Shown piece by piece: positions 9,665 through 18,294 of a stretch of DNA of 64,000 nt. The number at the start of each line of letters is the position of its first letter. The first letter of the stretch is position 1. The position numbers were made by a program, and so were the translations under genes. The notes beneath the pieces were generated by a model that was not told the origin of the DNA, made no database searches, and saw only the letters and a list, made by a program, of their open reading frames with translations. This DNA comes from Beutenbergia cavernae DSM 12333 (lineage in GTDB: Bacteria; Actinomycetota; Actinomycetes; Actinomycetales; Beutenbergiaceae): the NCBI RefSeq assembly GCF_000023105.1, contig NC_012669.1, forward strand, positions 248,001 to 312,000, in the 5' to 3' direction.

Positions 9665-10331
9665 GCAGGTGCGGGTCGCCGTCGTCGACGACGAGCCGTT
9701 GGTGCGGGCGGGACTCGCGGCGATCGTGGACGCCGAGCCCGACCTCGGCGTCGTGGGCGAGGCGGGCGACGGCGCCGACGTGCGCGACCTGGTCGCGCGG
9801 ACCCGGCCCGACGTCGTGCTCATGGACGTCCGGATGCCGGCGCTCGACGGGATCGCGGCCACGGCGGCCCTCACCCGCGACGCGGACGCCCCGCGCGTGC
9901 TGGTCGTCACCACGTTCGAGAACGACGACTACGTGCTCGACGCCCTGCGCGCCGGCGCGAGCGGGTTCCTGCTCAAGCGCGCCCACCCGGACCGCATCGT
10001 CGAGGCCATCCGGGTCGTCGCGCGCGGCGACGCCGTGCTGTTCCCGGAGGCGGTCCGGCGTCTCGTGGCGGCGTCGCCGGCGGGTGCGACGCCGTCGCCC
10101 GCCGACGGTCCGCACGGCGCAGCCATCGGCCGGCTCACGGAGCGGGAGGAGGAGGTGCTGCGGCTCGTCGCGGCCGGGATGACGAACGCGGAGATCGCCG
10201 CGCAGCTGTGGCTCGGCGTCGAGACGGTGAAGACCCACGTGGGCAACGTGCTCGCGAAGCTCGGGGCGCGCGACCGGCTGCAGGCGGCCATCGTCGCGTA
10301 CGAGTCCGGGTTCGTCGTGCCCGGCGCCTAG
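9657..10331 (+). CDS. NarL/FixJ family response regulator
   Basis: This 224-residue regulator has an N-terminal receiver domain (VAVVDDEPLVRAGL, phosphoacceptor Asp57 in LMDVRMP, and a conserved Lys in GFLLKRA). The C-terminal LuxR helix-turn-helix is LTEREEEVLRLVAAGMTNAEIA near residues 160-182. It is the cognate partner of the overlapping histidine kinase. The SD GGAGGA lies just before ATG 9657. Targets are unknown; the adjacent MFS gene is a candidate by position only. Confidence 0.9.
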   Translation: MTEQVRVAVVDDEPLVRAGLAAIVDAEPDLGVVGEAGDGADVRDLVARTRPDVVLMDVRMPALDGIAATAALTRDADAPRVLVVTTFENDDYVLDALRAGASGFLLKRAHPDRIVEAIRVVARGDAVLFPEAVRRLVAASPAGATPSPADGPHGAAIGRLTEREEEVLRLVAAGMTNAEIAAQLWLGVETVKTHVGNVLAKLGARDRLQAAIVAYESGFVVPGA

Positions 10332-10341
10332 GCTCGGTGCC

Positions 10342-10833
10342 ATGGCCGACCCGGCGGTGCCGCAAGGGATCGAGGTGCGCCTCGCGCGCGACGACGAGCT
10401 CGAGCAGGTCGTGCGCCTGCGCTGGCGCTGGTCGAGCGAGCGCGGCACTCCCGTGGTGGCCGAGAGCGACCACGTGGCCGCCGCGGCGGCCTGGGCGCGT
10501 GAGCACCGCGACACCCACCTCCCGCACATCGCGCTCGATGACGGCGGCGTCGTCGTCGGCATGGCCTGGCTGGCGCTCACGCCCCGTGTGCCGGGCGTCG
10601 GGCAGCTGCAGCGCACGTCCGGCGACCTGCAGTCCTGCTACGTCGTGCCGGAGCGACGCGGCGCGGGGATCGGCGGTGCGCTGACGCGTGCGGTGCTGGC
10701 GACGGCGCTTGAGCGCGGCGCCGAGCACGTCACGGTGCACGCCTCGCCGTCGTCCGTGCGGATGTACGCGCGGCACGGGTTCGCCCACAGCGACCGGCTG
10801 CTGTGGGCGGAGGCCGCGATCGCGGAGGCCTGA
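10342..10833 (+). CDS. GNAT family N-acetyltransferase
   Basis: This single-domain GNAT has 163 residues. The acetyl-CoA-binding motif A is visible as CYVVPERRGAGIGGALTRAVL near residues 95-115, and the end LYARHGF-like MYARHGFAHSD fits motif B. The acyl acceptor is unknown. The likely -10 box TAGGCT (10329-10334) contains the TAG stop codon of the preceding response regulator and lies seven bases before the ATG, so this gene can be transcribed separately and leaderlessly. Confidence 0.82.
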   Translation: MADPAVPQGIEVRLARDDELEQVVRLRWRWSSERGTPVVAESDHVAAAAAWAREHRDTHLPHIALDDGGVVVGMAWLALTPRVPGVGQLQRTSGDLQSCYVVPERRGAGIGGALTRAVLATALERGAEHVTVHASPSSVRMYARHGFAHSDRLLWAEAAIAEA

Positions 10834-10878
10834 GCCGCTGCCGCGCGGACGCCTCTAGGTCCGCTCCCCGCCATCCGT

Positions 10879-10884
10879 TACACT
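10879..10884 (+). promoter_or_regulatory. -10 box for the SAM riboswitch-metF-metE transcript
   Basis: TACACT lies about seven bases before the predicted 5' end of the riboswitch at 10891. No clear -35 hexamer is seen in the GC-rich DNA upstream. Confidence 0.5.
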
Positions 10885-10891
10885 CGCTCCA

Positions 10892-10988
10892 CCATCCAGA
10901 GCGGCCGAGAGTCCTGGCTCGACGACGCCGCAGCAACCCCCCAACGGAAGCCTCCCGAGGGGAAGGGTGCTAACGCCAGGTCCGATGG
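10892..10988 (+). promoter_or_regulatory. SAM-I (S-box) riboswitch
   Basis: The stretch has the S-box order of conserved blocks: closing stem strand CCATC (10892-10896), AGAGCGGCCGAGAG, CCTGGC, GACGACGCCGCAGCAACC, AAGGGTGCTAACGCCAGG, and the return strand GATGG (10984-10988). Known S-box aptamers bind S-adenosylmethionine and repress methionine synthesis genes, and metF and metE follow directly. No terminator with a U tract is visible afterwards, so control is probably at translation. GGAG at the 3' edge of the closing stem lies just before a short ORF and could be masked when SAM is bound. Confidence 0.88.
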
Positions 10989-10995
10989 AGAGACC

Positions 10996-11043
10996 ATGCA
11001 GGCACGTGCGTACCCGCATCGCCCGGCGAGGAGCCGGCGATGA
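10996..11043 (+). CDS. possible 15-codon leader ORF between riboswitch and metF
   Basis: ATG 10996 lies a few bases after GGAGAG at the 3' edge of the riboswitch and opens a 15-codon frame ([15 protein letters not shown]). Its TGA overlaps the metF ATG (ATGA). No methionine-rich attenuation sequence is present. It may serve to couple riboswitch state to metF translation. Short ORFs arise by chance in GC-rich DNA, so this is tentative. Confidence 0.35.
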   Translation: MQARAYPHRPARSRR

Positions 11044-12053
11044 CGACGTCGACGCTGTACACCCCGGCACGCCCGACGATCTCGTTCGAGCTCTACCCGC
11101 CGCGCACGCCCGCCGGTGAGGAGCGCGCCTGGGAGACGGTCGAGGCGCTCGTCGGCGCGGATCCCGACTACTTCTCCGTGACGTACGGCGCGTCGGGCAG
11201 CACCGCGACGGCGTCGCAGTCGCTCGTGCGGCGCATCCTCACCGAGACGGACGTGCCCGCCGTCGCGCACCTCACCTGCGTCGGGCTGTCCCGTGAGCAC
11301 GCGCGGGACGTCGTCGGGGGATTCCTCGACGACGGCGTCCGCGACTTCCTCGCCCTCCGCGGCGACCCGCCGGCGGGCAACCCCGACTGGAGACCGGCCC
11401 CTGGTGGCCTGGCGCGCGCGTGCGACCTCGTGGCGCTCATCCGCGACCTCGAGGACGAGCGGTTCGCCGGGAACGCGCACGCCGACGTCGCGAACCGCCT
11501 GTCGATCGCCGTCGCCGCGTACCCGGGGATGCAGGAGCACCCGGGGGCGGAGTTCCGCGTGCGCGACTGCGACCTGGAGGCGCTCGTCGCCAAGCAGCGG
11601 TGCGGCGCGGACTACGCGATCACGCAGGTCTTCTTCGACGTCCGGGCGTACACCGCCCTAGTGGACGCCGCCCGGGGCGCGGGCGTGCGGATCCCGCTCG
11701 TGCCCGGCGTCCTGCCCCTCACCGACCCCCGCCGGATCCGGCGGCTCTGCGAGCTCAACGCCATCCCGCTGCCCGCCGAGCTGCTCGCGCGACTCGACGC
11801 GGCCGACGACGAGGAGCGCGTCGCGATCGGGCTGACGGCGACGCTCGCGCTGGTGGCCGACCTGCTCGCCGCCGGCGCCCCCGGGATCCACCTGTACACG
11901 TTCAACCGCGCGGAGGCCTCCCTCGCCGTGCTCGAGCACGCCTTCGGTCGCGTGCCGGGCGCGGCCCGGCCCGGGTCGGCCGCTCCGCCGTCCCCCGATC
12001 ACGCCGCACCACAGGCCCTCGTGGCCGCCCTTCCGAGACGAGGAAACGCATGA
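11040..12053 (+). CDS. metF: methylenetetrahydrofolate reductase
   Basis: This 337-residue TIM-barrel flavoprotein reduces 5,10-methylene-THF to 5-methyl-THF, the methyl donor for methionine synthesis. Family motifs are seen: [10 protein letters not shown] at the N-terminus with the catalytic-region Glu, [30 protein letters not shown] and ITQVFFD. The SD GAGGAG is displayed in the loop of a small hairpin (11023-11037). ATG 11040 overlaps a short upstream ORF, and the TGA overlaps the metE ATG, giving a tightly coupled pair under the SAM riboswitch. Confidence 0.95.
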   Translation: MTTSTLYTPARPTISFELYPPRTPAGEERAWETVEALVGADPDYFSVTYGASGSTATASQSLVRRILTETDVPAVAHLTCVGLSREHARDVVGGFLDDGVRDFLALRGDPPAGNPDWRPAPGGLARACDLVALIRDLEDERFAGNAHADVANRLSIAVAAYPGMQEHPGAEFRVRDCDLEALVAKQRCGADYAITQVFFDVRAYTALVDAARGAGVRIPLVPGVLPLTDPRRIRRLCELNAIPLPAELLARLDAADDEERVAIGLTATLALVADLLAAGAPGIHLYTFNRAEASLAVLEHAFGRVPGAARPGSAAPPSPDHAAPQALVAALPRRGNA

Positions 12054-14386
12054 CCCAGCACCTGTCCCAGCCCGAGTTCCCCGCCGCGACCGTCCTCGGC
12101 TACCCCCGGATCGGCCCGCACCGCGAGCTCAAGAAGGCCGTCGAGTCGTTCTGGGCCGGGCGCACCGACGCACATGCGCTCGAGGCGACGGCGTCGGACC
12201 TGCGCGCTCGGACCCGCTCGCACCTGGCAGCGCTCGGCCTCGGTGCCGACGACGCGTCGGTGCCGCTCGACTTCTCGTACTACGACCAGGTGCTCGACGC
12301 CGCGCTGGCGATCGGTGCCGTGCCCGAGCGGTTCACCGACCTCGTGGGCGACGACGGCACGGTGGACCTCGCCGGCTACTTCACCATCGCGCGCGGCGAG
12401 GGCGACCGGGCGCCGCTCGAGATGACGAAGTGGTTCGACTCGAACTACCACTACCTCGTGCCGGAGATCGGGCCGGCCACGCCGATCCGGTTCGTCGGCC
12501 GGCGGCGGGTCCAGGAGTTCACCGAGGCGCTGAACGCCGGGGTGCGCACGCGTCCCGTGCTCGTCGGACCCGTGACCTTCCTCCTCCTCAGCAAGGCGGC
12601 CGACGGCGCTCCCGCCGGCTTCTCGCCGCTCGACCGGCTGGACGACGTCGTCGCCGCCTATGCGGAGCTGCTCGCCGCGCTCGCGGCGGCCGGGGCGCCG
12701 TGGGTCCAGCTCGACGAGCCGGCGCTCACCTCCGACACGTGGGACGTGCCGCGCGACGAGGTGAAGGCGGCGGTGGCGCGTGCCTACGGGACGCTCGCTG
12801 CGCCGTCGTCCTCGCGGCCCGCGCTGTTCGTCGCGACGCCGTACGCGCGCCTCGGCTGCGCGATCCGCGAGCTCGCCGCGAGCGGTGTCGAGGCGATCGG
12901 CGTGGACCTCGTGCGGGGCTCCGCCCCGGACGAGGACGTCGCCGGGATCGAGAACGTGACCCTCGTCGGCGGCGTCGTCGACGGGCACAACATCTGGCGC
13001 ACCGACCTCGACGCCGCCGCCGAGAAGCTCGCCGCGCTCGAGGGGGTGGGCGCCGCCCGGGTGACGACCTCGACATCGACGTCGTTGTTCCACGTGCCGC
13101 ACACGCTCGACGACGAGCCGAACCTCGACCCGACGCTCAAGAGCTGGCTGGCGTTCGCCGACGAGAAGGTGGGCGAGGTCCTCGCTCTCGCCGCCGGTCC
13201 CGACGGCGCGCCGGAGGCGTTCGCGGCGTCCCGCGAGGTCCGCTCGACGCGGCCGACGACGGCCGGCGTGCGGCGTCCGGAGGTCCGCGAGCGGCTCGCG
13301 GCGCTCACCGAGGCCGACTTCCACCGCGCCGCGTACGACGCGCGGGTCGCTGCCCAGGACGCCGTTCTCGACCTCCCGCCGCTGCCGACGACGACGATCG
13401 GCTCGTTCCCGCAGACCGCCGAGATCCGCCGGGCGCGGGCCGCGCACCGACGCGGCGAGCTGACCGACGCGCAGTACGCGGAGGAGATGCGGGCCGAGAT
13501 CGCGCGGGTCGTGACGCTGCAGGAGGAGCTGGGCCTCGACGTCCTCGTGCACGGCGAGCCCGAGCGCAACGACATGGTGCAGTACTTCGCGGAGCTGCTC
13601 GACGGGTTCGCGGTCACGGAGAACGGCTGGGTGCAGTCGTACGGGTCGCGGTGCACGCGGCCCTCGATCCTGTGGGGCGACGTGTCGCGGCCCGCGCCGA
13701 TGACCGTGGAGTGGTCGGCGTACACGGCGTCGCTGACGTCGGCGCCGGTCAAGGGCATGCTCACCGGACCGGTGACGATCCTCGCGTGGTCGTTCGTGCG
13801 CGACGACCAGCCGCTCGGCGACACGGCCAACCAGGTGGCGCTGGCGCTGCGCGACGAGATCGCCGACCTGCAGGCCGCCGGGATCGGCATCATCCAGGTG
13901 GACGAGCCGGCGCTGCGAGAGCTCCTGCCGCTGCGGCGTGCGGACCAGCAGGCGTACCTCGACTGGTCGGTGCGCTCGTTCCGGCTGGCGACGTCCGGCG
14001 CGGTCGAGGCCACCCAGGTGCACACGCACCTGTGCTACTCGGAGTTCGGCGAGGTCATCGAGGCGATCGACGGGCTCGATGCCGACGTGACGTCGATCGA
14101 GGCGGCGCGGTCGCGGATGGAGATCCTGCCCGACATCGAGCGGTCCGGGTTCGCGCGCGGCATCGGCCCCGGCGTCTACGACATCCACTCGCCGCGCGTG
14201 CCGAGCCAGGCCGAGGTCACCGAGCTGCTGTCGGCGGCGCTCGGTTCCGTCGGGGCGCGCCGGCTCTGGGTGAACCCGGACTGCGGGCTCAAGACCCGCG
14301 GCTACGCCGAGACGGTGGACTCGCTGCGGAACATCGTCGCGGCGACGCGCGAGGTGCGGGCGGGCCTGGGCGTGCCGACGGCGTAG
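12050..14386 (+). CDS. metE: cobalamin-independent methionine synthase
   Basis: This 778-residue protein has the two-barrel MetE architecture and transfers the methyl group of 5-methyl-THF-polyglutamate to homocysteine. The N-terminal half starts [16 protein letters not shown]. The C-terminal catalytic half begins with [10 protein letters not shown] and contains [13 protein letters not shown]. Zinc ligands are visible as His and Cys in [11 protein letters not shown] and the last Cys in NPDCGLKTR. It overlaps metF by four bases and shares its riboswitch. The length is normal and no internal B12 or HMT domain is present. Confidence 0.96.
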   Translation: MTQHLSQPEFPAATVLGYPRIGPHRELKKAVESFWAGRTDAHALEATASDLRARTRSHLAALGLGADDASVPLDFSYYDQVLDAALAIGAVPERFTDLVGDDGTVDLAGYFTIARGEGDRAPLEMTKWFDSNYHYLVPEIGPATPIRFVGRRRVQEFTEALNAGVRTRPVLVGPVTFLLLSKAADGAPAGFSPLDRLDDVVAAYAELLAALAAAGAPWVQLDEPALTSDTWDVPRDEVKAAVARAYGTLAAPSSSRPALFVATPYARLGCAIRELAASGVEAIGVDLVRGSAPDEDVAGIENVTLVGGVVDGHNIWRTDLDAAAEKLAALEGVGAARVTTSTSTSLFHVPHTLDDEPNLDPTLKSWLAFADEKVGEVLALAAGPDGAPEAFAASREVRSTRPTTAGVRRPEVRERLAALTEADFHRAAYDARVAAQDAVLDLPPLPTTTIGSFPQTAEIRRARAAHRRGELTDAQYAEEMRAEIARVVTLQEELGLDVLVHGEPERNDMVQYFAELLDGFAVTENGWVQSYGSRCTRPSILWGDVSRPAPMTVEWSAYTASLTSAPVKGMLTGPVTILAWSFVRDDQPLGDTANQVALALRDEIADLQAAGIGIIQVDEPALRELLPLRRADQQAYLDWSVRSFRLATSGAVEATQVHTHLCYSEFGEVIEAIDGLDADVTSIEAARSRMEILPDIERSGFARGIGPGVYDIHSPRVPSQAEVTELLSAALGSVGARRLWVNPDCGLKTRGYAETVDSLRNIVAATREVRAGLGVPTA

Positions 14387-14430
14387 CCGCGGCAGGCGCC
14401 GTCGGCGGGCCTGGACGGGCGTCGACAAGG

Positions 14431-14475
14431 AGTGGGGTCGATCCGGGAGCAATGCGCTCCCGGATCGACCCCACT
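14431..14475. terminator. 20-bp perfect hairpin between convergent metE and P-type ATPase genes
   Basis: The arms at 14431-14450 and 14456-14475 are perfect reverse complements with the five-base loop AATGC. No U tract follows on either strand. Its place between two convergent genes suggests a bidirectional terminator. Confidence 0.65.
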
Positions 14476-14543
14476 TCGCGTCGTAGCCCCGGAGGCAACG
14501 AGCGTGCCGTCGGCGAGCGGCGTCGTCGCCCCGTCGGCGGATG

Positions 14544-16427
14544 TCACACCCGGCTCGGCTCCGCGCGCGGAGTCTCGGCCGTCCGCACGCCGCGAGTCCC
14601 GCGCGAGCCGACGGCGCGCAACGCCCACAGGATCGAGACGACGTCGACCGCCTCCTGCAACCAGGCGCCGACGATCGCGGGCAGCACCCCGAACGCTGCG
14701 ACGAGCATCAGCGCGACGCTCAGGCTGATCCCGAACCAGATGCTCTGGAGAGCGACGTCGACGGTCTCGCGGCCGACGGCGAGCGCACGGGCCACCCGGG
14801 AGATGTCGTCGCGCAGGATGACGACGTCGGCGGACTCGCTGGCCGCCGTCGAACCGCGCGCGCCCATCGCGATCCCGACGTCCGCCGTCGCGAGCACGGG
14901 TGCGTCGTTGACGCCGTCGCCGACCATGACGACGGGCCGCGGGGTCACGGCCCGCACCGCCGCGACCTTGTCGGCCGGGAGGCAGCCCGCCCGGACGTCG
15001 TCGATCGCGAGCTCGGCGGCCACGTGCTGTGCCGTCGCCTCCGCGTCCCCCGTGAGCATGAGGATGTGACGGATGCCCTGACGCCGCAGGTCGGCGATCG
15101 TGGCACGGGCGTTGGGTCGGACCTCGTCGCGCAGCACCAGCGCGCCCGTGTACGTGCGGTCCGCAGCCACGTACACGGCGAGCTCGCCGCTGGTCAGGGG
15201 CGTCGCGGCGATGTCGGAGCCGACGGCCTCGGCGACGAACGACCGTTTGCCGACGACGACGTCCCGTCCGTCGACGCGAGCCCTCACCCCTCCCGCCGTC
15301 ACCTCGTCCGCGTGCTCGGCCGGCGAGCGTGCCAGGCCACGCCGCTGCGCGCCTGCGACGACCGACGCGGCCAGCGTGTGCGCGGAGTACTGCTCCGCCG
15401 ACGCCGCGAGCCGCAGGACGTCGTCGGCCTCGAAGGCGTCGCTCGGGCGCACGTCCGTCAGGTCGGGGCGGCCCCAGGTCAGCGTTCCGGTCTTGTCGAA
15501 CGCGACGGTCCGGGCGCGGTGGAACACCTCGAGCGTGGCGCTGCTCTTGACGATCACGCCTTCGCGCGCGGCACGGCTCATGCCGGCCATGAACGCGACC
15601 GGCGCCGCGATGATGAGCGGGCACGGTGTCGCGACGACGAGCACCTCCGCGAACCGCACCGCCTCGCCGGAGAGCCACCACGCCGTCCCGGCGATGCCGA
15701 GCGCGACGGCGGTGAAGGGTACGGCGAACCGGTCCGCGAGACGCACGACCCGAGACTTGCTCTCCGCGGCCTCCGCTACGAGAGCGACGATCTGCTGGAA
15801 CTGGCTGTCCGCGGCGCTCCGCGTCGCCGCGATGGTGACGGCGCTCGATCCGTTGACGGCGCCGCTCAGAACCTCCTGGCCGACGGTGAGGTCCACCGGC
15901 AGGCTCTCGCCCGTCAGTGTCGACTCGTCGAACGTGCCCGACGGCGAGACGAGCGTCGCGTCGACCGGCACCGTCTCGTGCGGGCGGACCACGAGCCGGT
16001 CGCCCGGACGTACGTCGGCGATCGGGACGTCCTCGGTGGTGCCGTCCGGCCGGATCTGGTGACCGCGCTCAGGTGCGTGGGAGAGCAGTGACGTGAGGTC
16101 GCGGCGCGCCCGGTGGGCGGCATAGTCCTCGAGCGCCTCGCCGCCGGTGAGCATCAGGACGACCACGAGCGCTGCCCAGTACTCGCCGACGGCGACGGTG
16201 GCGCAGATCGCCGTCACGGCGAGAAGGTCGATGCCCAGCGTGCCGGCCATGAGGTCGCGGACCATGCCCCACGCGGAGCGGGCAGCGACGACGAGCGCGT
16301 AGCCGCCGAGCAGCCACGGCACGAGCTCGCGGGCCGGAGTGGCCATCATGACGGCGGCTGCTGCCGCGACGAGGAGGGTCCCGACGACCCACGGGTAGTG
16401 CCGAGCAGCGAGGACCAGCAAGCGCAC
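14544..16427 (-). CDS. heavy-metal translocating P-type (P1B) ATPase with a TPCP membrane motif
   Basis: The 627-residue pump contains the actuator TGES, the phosphorylation site DKTGTLT with Asp311, and the hinge GDGVNDAP. It lacks an N-terminal metal-binding domain. The metal-site motif in the core membrane helix is TPCP (267-270) rather than the CPC of Cu/Zn pumps. TPC-type motifs have been reported for the less-studied P1B-5-like group linked to nickel or iron, so copper export should not be assumed. It probably exports a transition metal from the cytosol. No metal-responsive regulator gene is adjacent; a hairpin separates it from the upstream redox genes. Confidence 0.88.
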   Translation of the reverse strand: MRLLVLAARHYPWVVGTLLVAAAAAVMMATPARELVPWLLGGYALVVAARSAWGMVRDLMAGTLGIDLLAVTAICATVAVGEYWAALVVVLMLTGGEALEDYAAHRARRDLTSLLSHAPERGHQIRPDGTTEDVPIADVRPGDRLVVRPHETVPVDATLVSPSGTFDESTLTGESLPVDLTVGQEVLSGAVNGSSAVTIAATRSAADSQFQQIVALVAEAAESKSRVVRLADRFAVPFTAVALGIAGTAWWLSGEAVRFAEVLVVATPCPLIIAAPVAFMAGMSRAAREGVIVKSSATLEVFHRARTVAFDKTGTLTWGRPDLTDVRPSDAFEADDVLRLAASAEQYSAHTLAASVVAGAQRRGLARSPAEHADEVTAGGVRARVDGRDVVVGKRSFVAEAVGSDIAATPLTSGELAVYVAADRTYTGALVLRDEVRPNARATIADLRRQGIRHILMLTGDAEATAQHVAAELAIDDVRAGCLPADKVAAVRAVTPRPVVMVGDGVNDAPVLATADVGIAMGARGSTAASESADVVILRDDISRVARALAVGRETVDVALQSIWFGISLSVALMLVAAFGVLPAIVGAWLQEAVDVVSILWALRAVGSRGTRGVRTAETPRAEPSRV

Positions 16428-16452
16428 AGCCCGTGTCTACCGGCGCGGCGAC

Positions 16453-16498
16453 GCCTCGGCCACCGGGGTGCAGGGGTCGGATCGCCGGTGGCCGAGGC
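16453..16498. terminator. 14-bp-stem hairpin after the DUF2231 gene
   Basis: The arms at 16453-16466 and 16485-16498 are perfect reverse complements with an 18-base loop. It lies downstream of the minus-strand DUF2231 gene and just before the P-type ATPase gene, so it probably ends the Rieske-DUF2231 transcript. Confidence 0.6.
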
Positions 16499-16510
16499 AG
16501 CTCGAGGTCG

Positions 16511-17014
16511 TCAGTCGGTGCTGAAGGACCCTTCCCACACGGCGCGGGTCCCGGACTCACCGGTCTGGACGGTCCGGAACACCGCGCCGGCGGGCACCGC
16601 CAGCGCCAGGACCAGCAGGACGACGGCGACCCACCGCGGGCCACCGCCGTCGCCGCCCCCGCTCTCGGCGTCCTCGCCTCGGGCTCCACGTGCGGCCCGC
16701 CGGGACCAGAGGTACTGCGCGATCGCGACGACGGCGAGCGCCGTCGACCACCACCACATGGTGCGCCCGAACCCGGCGTGCTCGACGGCGAGCGGCGCTC
16801 CGCCGACCCGCGGCAGCAGCCACTCGCCGGCGTTCGCCGTGACCGGGACGAGGATCGCCACCGCGATCGCGAGGAGCGGGGTCACGATGCCGAGCCGGCG
16901 TCGCGCGGCCGGCCACACCGCGGACACCGCCACGCACAGCGCCGCCAGAGGCAGCAGCACGATCACGGCGTGCACGAGGAGGACGTGCGCCGGCAACCCC
17001 GAGACCTCGGTCAC
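16511..17014 (-). CDS. DUF2231 family membrane protein
   Basis: The protein has 167 residues and four hydrophobic segments. The first contains HVLLVHAVIVLLPLA, and the second and third are separated by a conserved HAGFGRTMWWW loop, as in the DUF2231 group of predicted membrane proteins. The function is undefined; conserved His residues near the membrane edge suggest heme or metal contact. GTG 17014 overlaps the TGA of the Rieske gene (GTGA), so the two are translated together. I infer a role beside the Rieske protein, not shown by the sequence alone. Confidence 0.78.
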   Translation of the reverse strand: MTEVSGLPAHVLLVHAVIVLLPLAALCVAVSAVWPAARRRLGIVTPLLAIAVAILVPVTANAGEWLLPRVGGAPLAVEHAGFGRTMWWWSTALAVVAIAQYLWSRRAARGARGEDAESGGGDGGGPRWVAVVLLVLALAVPAGAVFRTVQTGESGTRAVWEGSFSTD

Positions 17015-17550
17015 GATGCCACCACCGCTCCGTCCGTCACCGTCACGGTGATCTCGGGCAGGGGTTCCTGCGCCGGGCCGCCCAGCACGGCTCCGTCCGC
17101 GAGCGCGAACGCCGAGCCGTGGCAGGGGCACGCGAGCTCGCCCTCGCCGGGTGCGACAGTGCAGCCCTGGTGCGTGCAGATCGCGCTGAACGCCTTGACC
17201 GTGCCCTCCTCGGGCTGCGTGAGCAGCGCCGGCTGGCCGGCGATCTCGACGCTGAGCGCGCCGCCGACCGGGACGTCGTCGAGCTGGGCGACGACGGCGC
17301 CCGCCGGGCTCTCGCCGCCCGGCTCGCTCGACTCGTCCGTCGGCCCCTCGCTCGAGGGCTCGTCGGCGGTGGGCTCCTCGGCACCGCTCGTCGAGGGATC
17401 CTCCCCCGGGGAGCCGCCGGAGCACGCCGCGAGGCACGCGGCGCCGACAGCCGCGATGCCGCTCGCGACGACGCCGCGCCGCGTCACGCAGAGATGGGTG
17501 TCTCGGAGCTCCTCGTGGTGCTCGAGCAGATCGGATCGTGCCGTGTCCAT
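17011..17550 (-). CDS. Tat-type Rieske [2Fe-2S] lipoprotein
   Basis: This 179-residue protein has a twin-Arg leader (RR at 24-25), then a hydrophobic stretch ending in the lipobox LAAC with Cys43. A Ser/Glu/Pro-rich linker (44-83) leads to a C-terminal Rieske domain. Cluster ligands are Cys125 and His127 in CTHQGC, and Cys141 and His144 in CPCHGS; Cys130 and Cys143 can form the usual disulfide. The folded, cluster-bearing protein is thus exported and anchored outside. ATG 17550 is chosen over ATG 17562 because GGAGGA lies at SD distance from it. An ECF-type promoter lies at 17602-17631. Confidence 0.88.
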   Translation of the reverse strand: MDTARSDLLEHHEELRDTHLCVTRRGVVASGIAAVGAACLAACSGGSPGEDPSTSGAEEPTADEPSSEGPTDESSEPGGESPAGAVVAQLDDVPVGGALSVEIAGQPALLTQPEEGTVKAFSAICTHQGCTVAPGEGELACPCHGSAFALADGAVLGGPAQEPLPEITVTVTDGAVVAS

Positions 17551-17601
17551 GCGTTCCTCCATGCCGCCTCATGGTCGCCCTCATGGTCGTGGACGTCACC
17601 C

Positions 17602-17631
17602 TAGGCACGGGGAAGGTGGCCGAACGGTTCA
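17602..17631 (-). promoter_or_regulatory. ECF-type promoter of the Rieske-DUF2231 genes
   Basis: On the minus strand TGAACC (17631-17626) is followed after exactly 16 bases by CGTGCCTA (17609-17602). The same elements and spacing occur before the ECF sigma gene and before the divergent lipoprotein gene. It overlaps the 3' end of the cytochrome b gene and lies about 50 bases before the Rieske start. Confidence 0.7.
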
Positions 17632-18294
17632 ACGCTCCGCGCGATCGTCGTCCCGTCGCTCGAGCCATCCCGGCCACACCCGGGCGGCGTCGCGGCGGCG
17701 CAGCCGCCCGCCGAGGTGCATCGCGCGCCACACGCCGCGGTATCCGGGCAGCACCCCGGCCGCGATGAGGATGTGACCGAGCAGCACCGGGGTGATCACC
17801 CACGTCGACCACCGGTGCACCCGGTTGAACCAGACGAACGCCGGCCCGCCCGAGACCGCCCACAGTCCGACGCCGCTGACGATCAGCGCCAGGAGCAGGG
17901 CGAGCATGACGAGGTTGGCGATGCGCTGGCCGGGGTCGAAGTGCCCGTCGTGGCGGCCGAACCGGCCCGTGAGCACGGCCTTGGGCCAGCGCGCGAACCA
18001 GCCGAGGTCCGTGCGGCGGAACCGCACGGAGTCGGTCAGCAGGGTGCGCGCCGCACGCCACCCGAGCGTGACGCCGGCGGCCGCGATCGCGGCGAACGCC
18101 CACCCGGCCCACGTGTGGATCTCGGCGTCGGGCAGGCGCAGGAGCCGCGCCAGCACGCTCGGCCGACCCTCCTGGCCGAGCGTCAGCCACCACCCGGTGA
18201 GCAGCAGCACCAGCACGAGCACGTACACCCCGGCGTGCAGCCACCGGGTCCGGCGGTTGTTGCGCTCGACGGTCCCGACGAGGTCAGTACCCAT
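17629..18294 (-). CDS. cytochrome b561-like membrane protein (FdnI/HydC type)
   Basis: The 221-residue protein has four predicted membrane helices with one His in or near each: His20, His60, His160 and His174. This pattern fits diheme cytochrome b subunits of formate dehydrogenase and Ni-Fe hydrogenase. The family-like FDPGQRIANL precedes helix 3. It could pass electrons between quinones and an external partner such as the Rieske lipoprotein. ATG 18294 overlaps the end of the upstream lipoprotein gene by 11 bases, so they form one transcript. No dehydrogenase catalytic subunit is nearby. Confidence 0.85.
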   Translation of the reverse strand: MGTDLVGTVERNNRRTRWLHAGVYVLVLVLLLTGWWLTLGQEGRPSVLARLLRLPDAEIHTWAGWAFAAIAAAGVTLGWRAARTLLTDSVRFRRTDLGWFARWPKAVLTGRFGRHDGHFDPGQRIANLVMLALLLALIVSGVGLWAVSGGPAFVWFNRVHRWSTWVITPVLLGHILIAAGVLPGYRGVWRAMHLGGRLRRRDAARVWPGWLERRDDDRAER

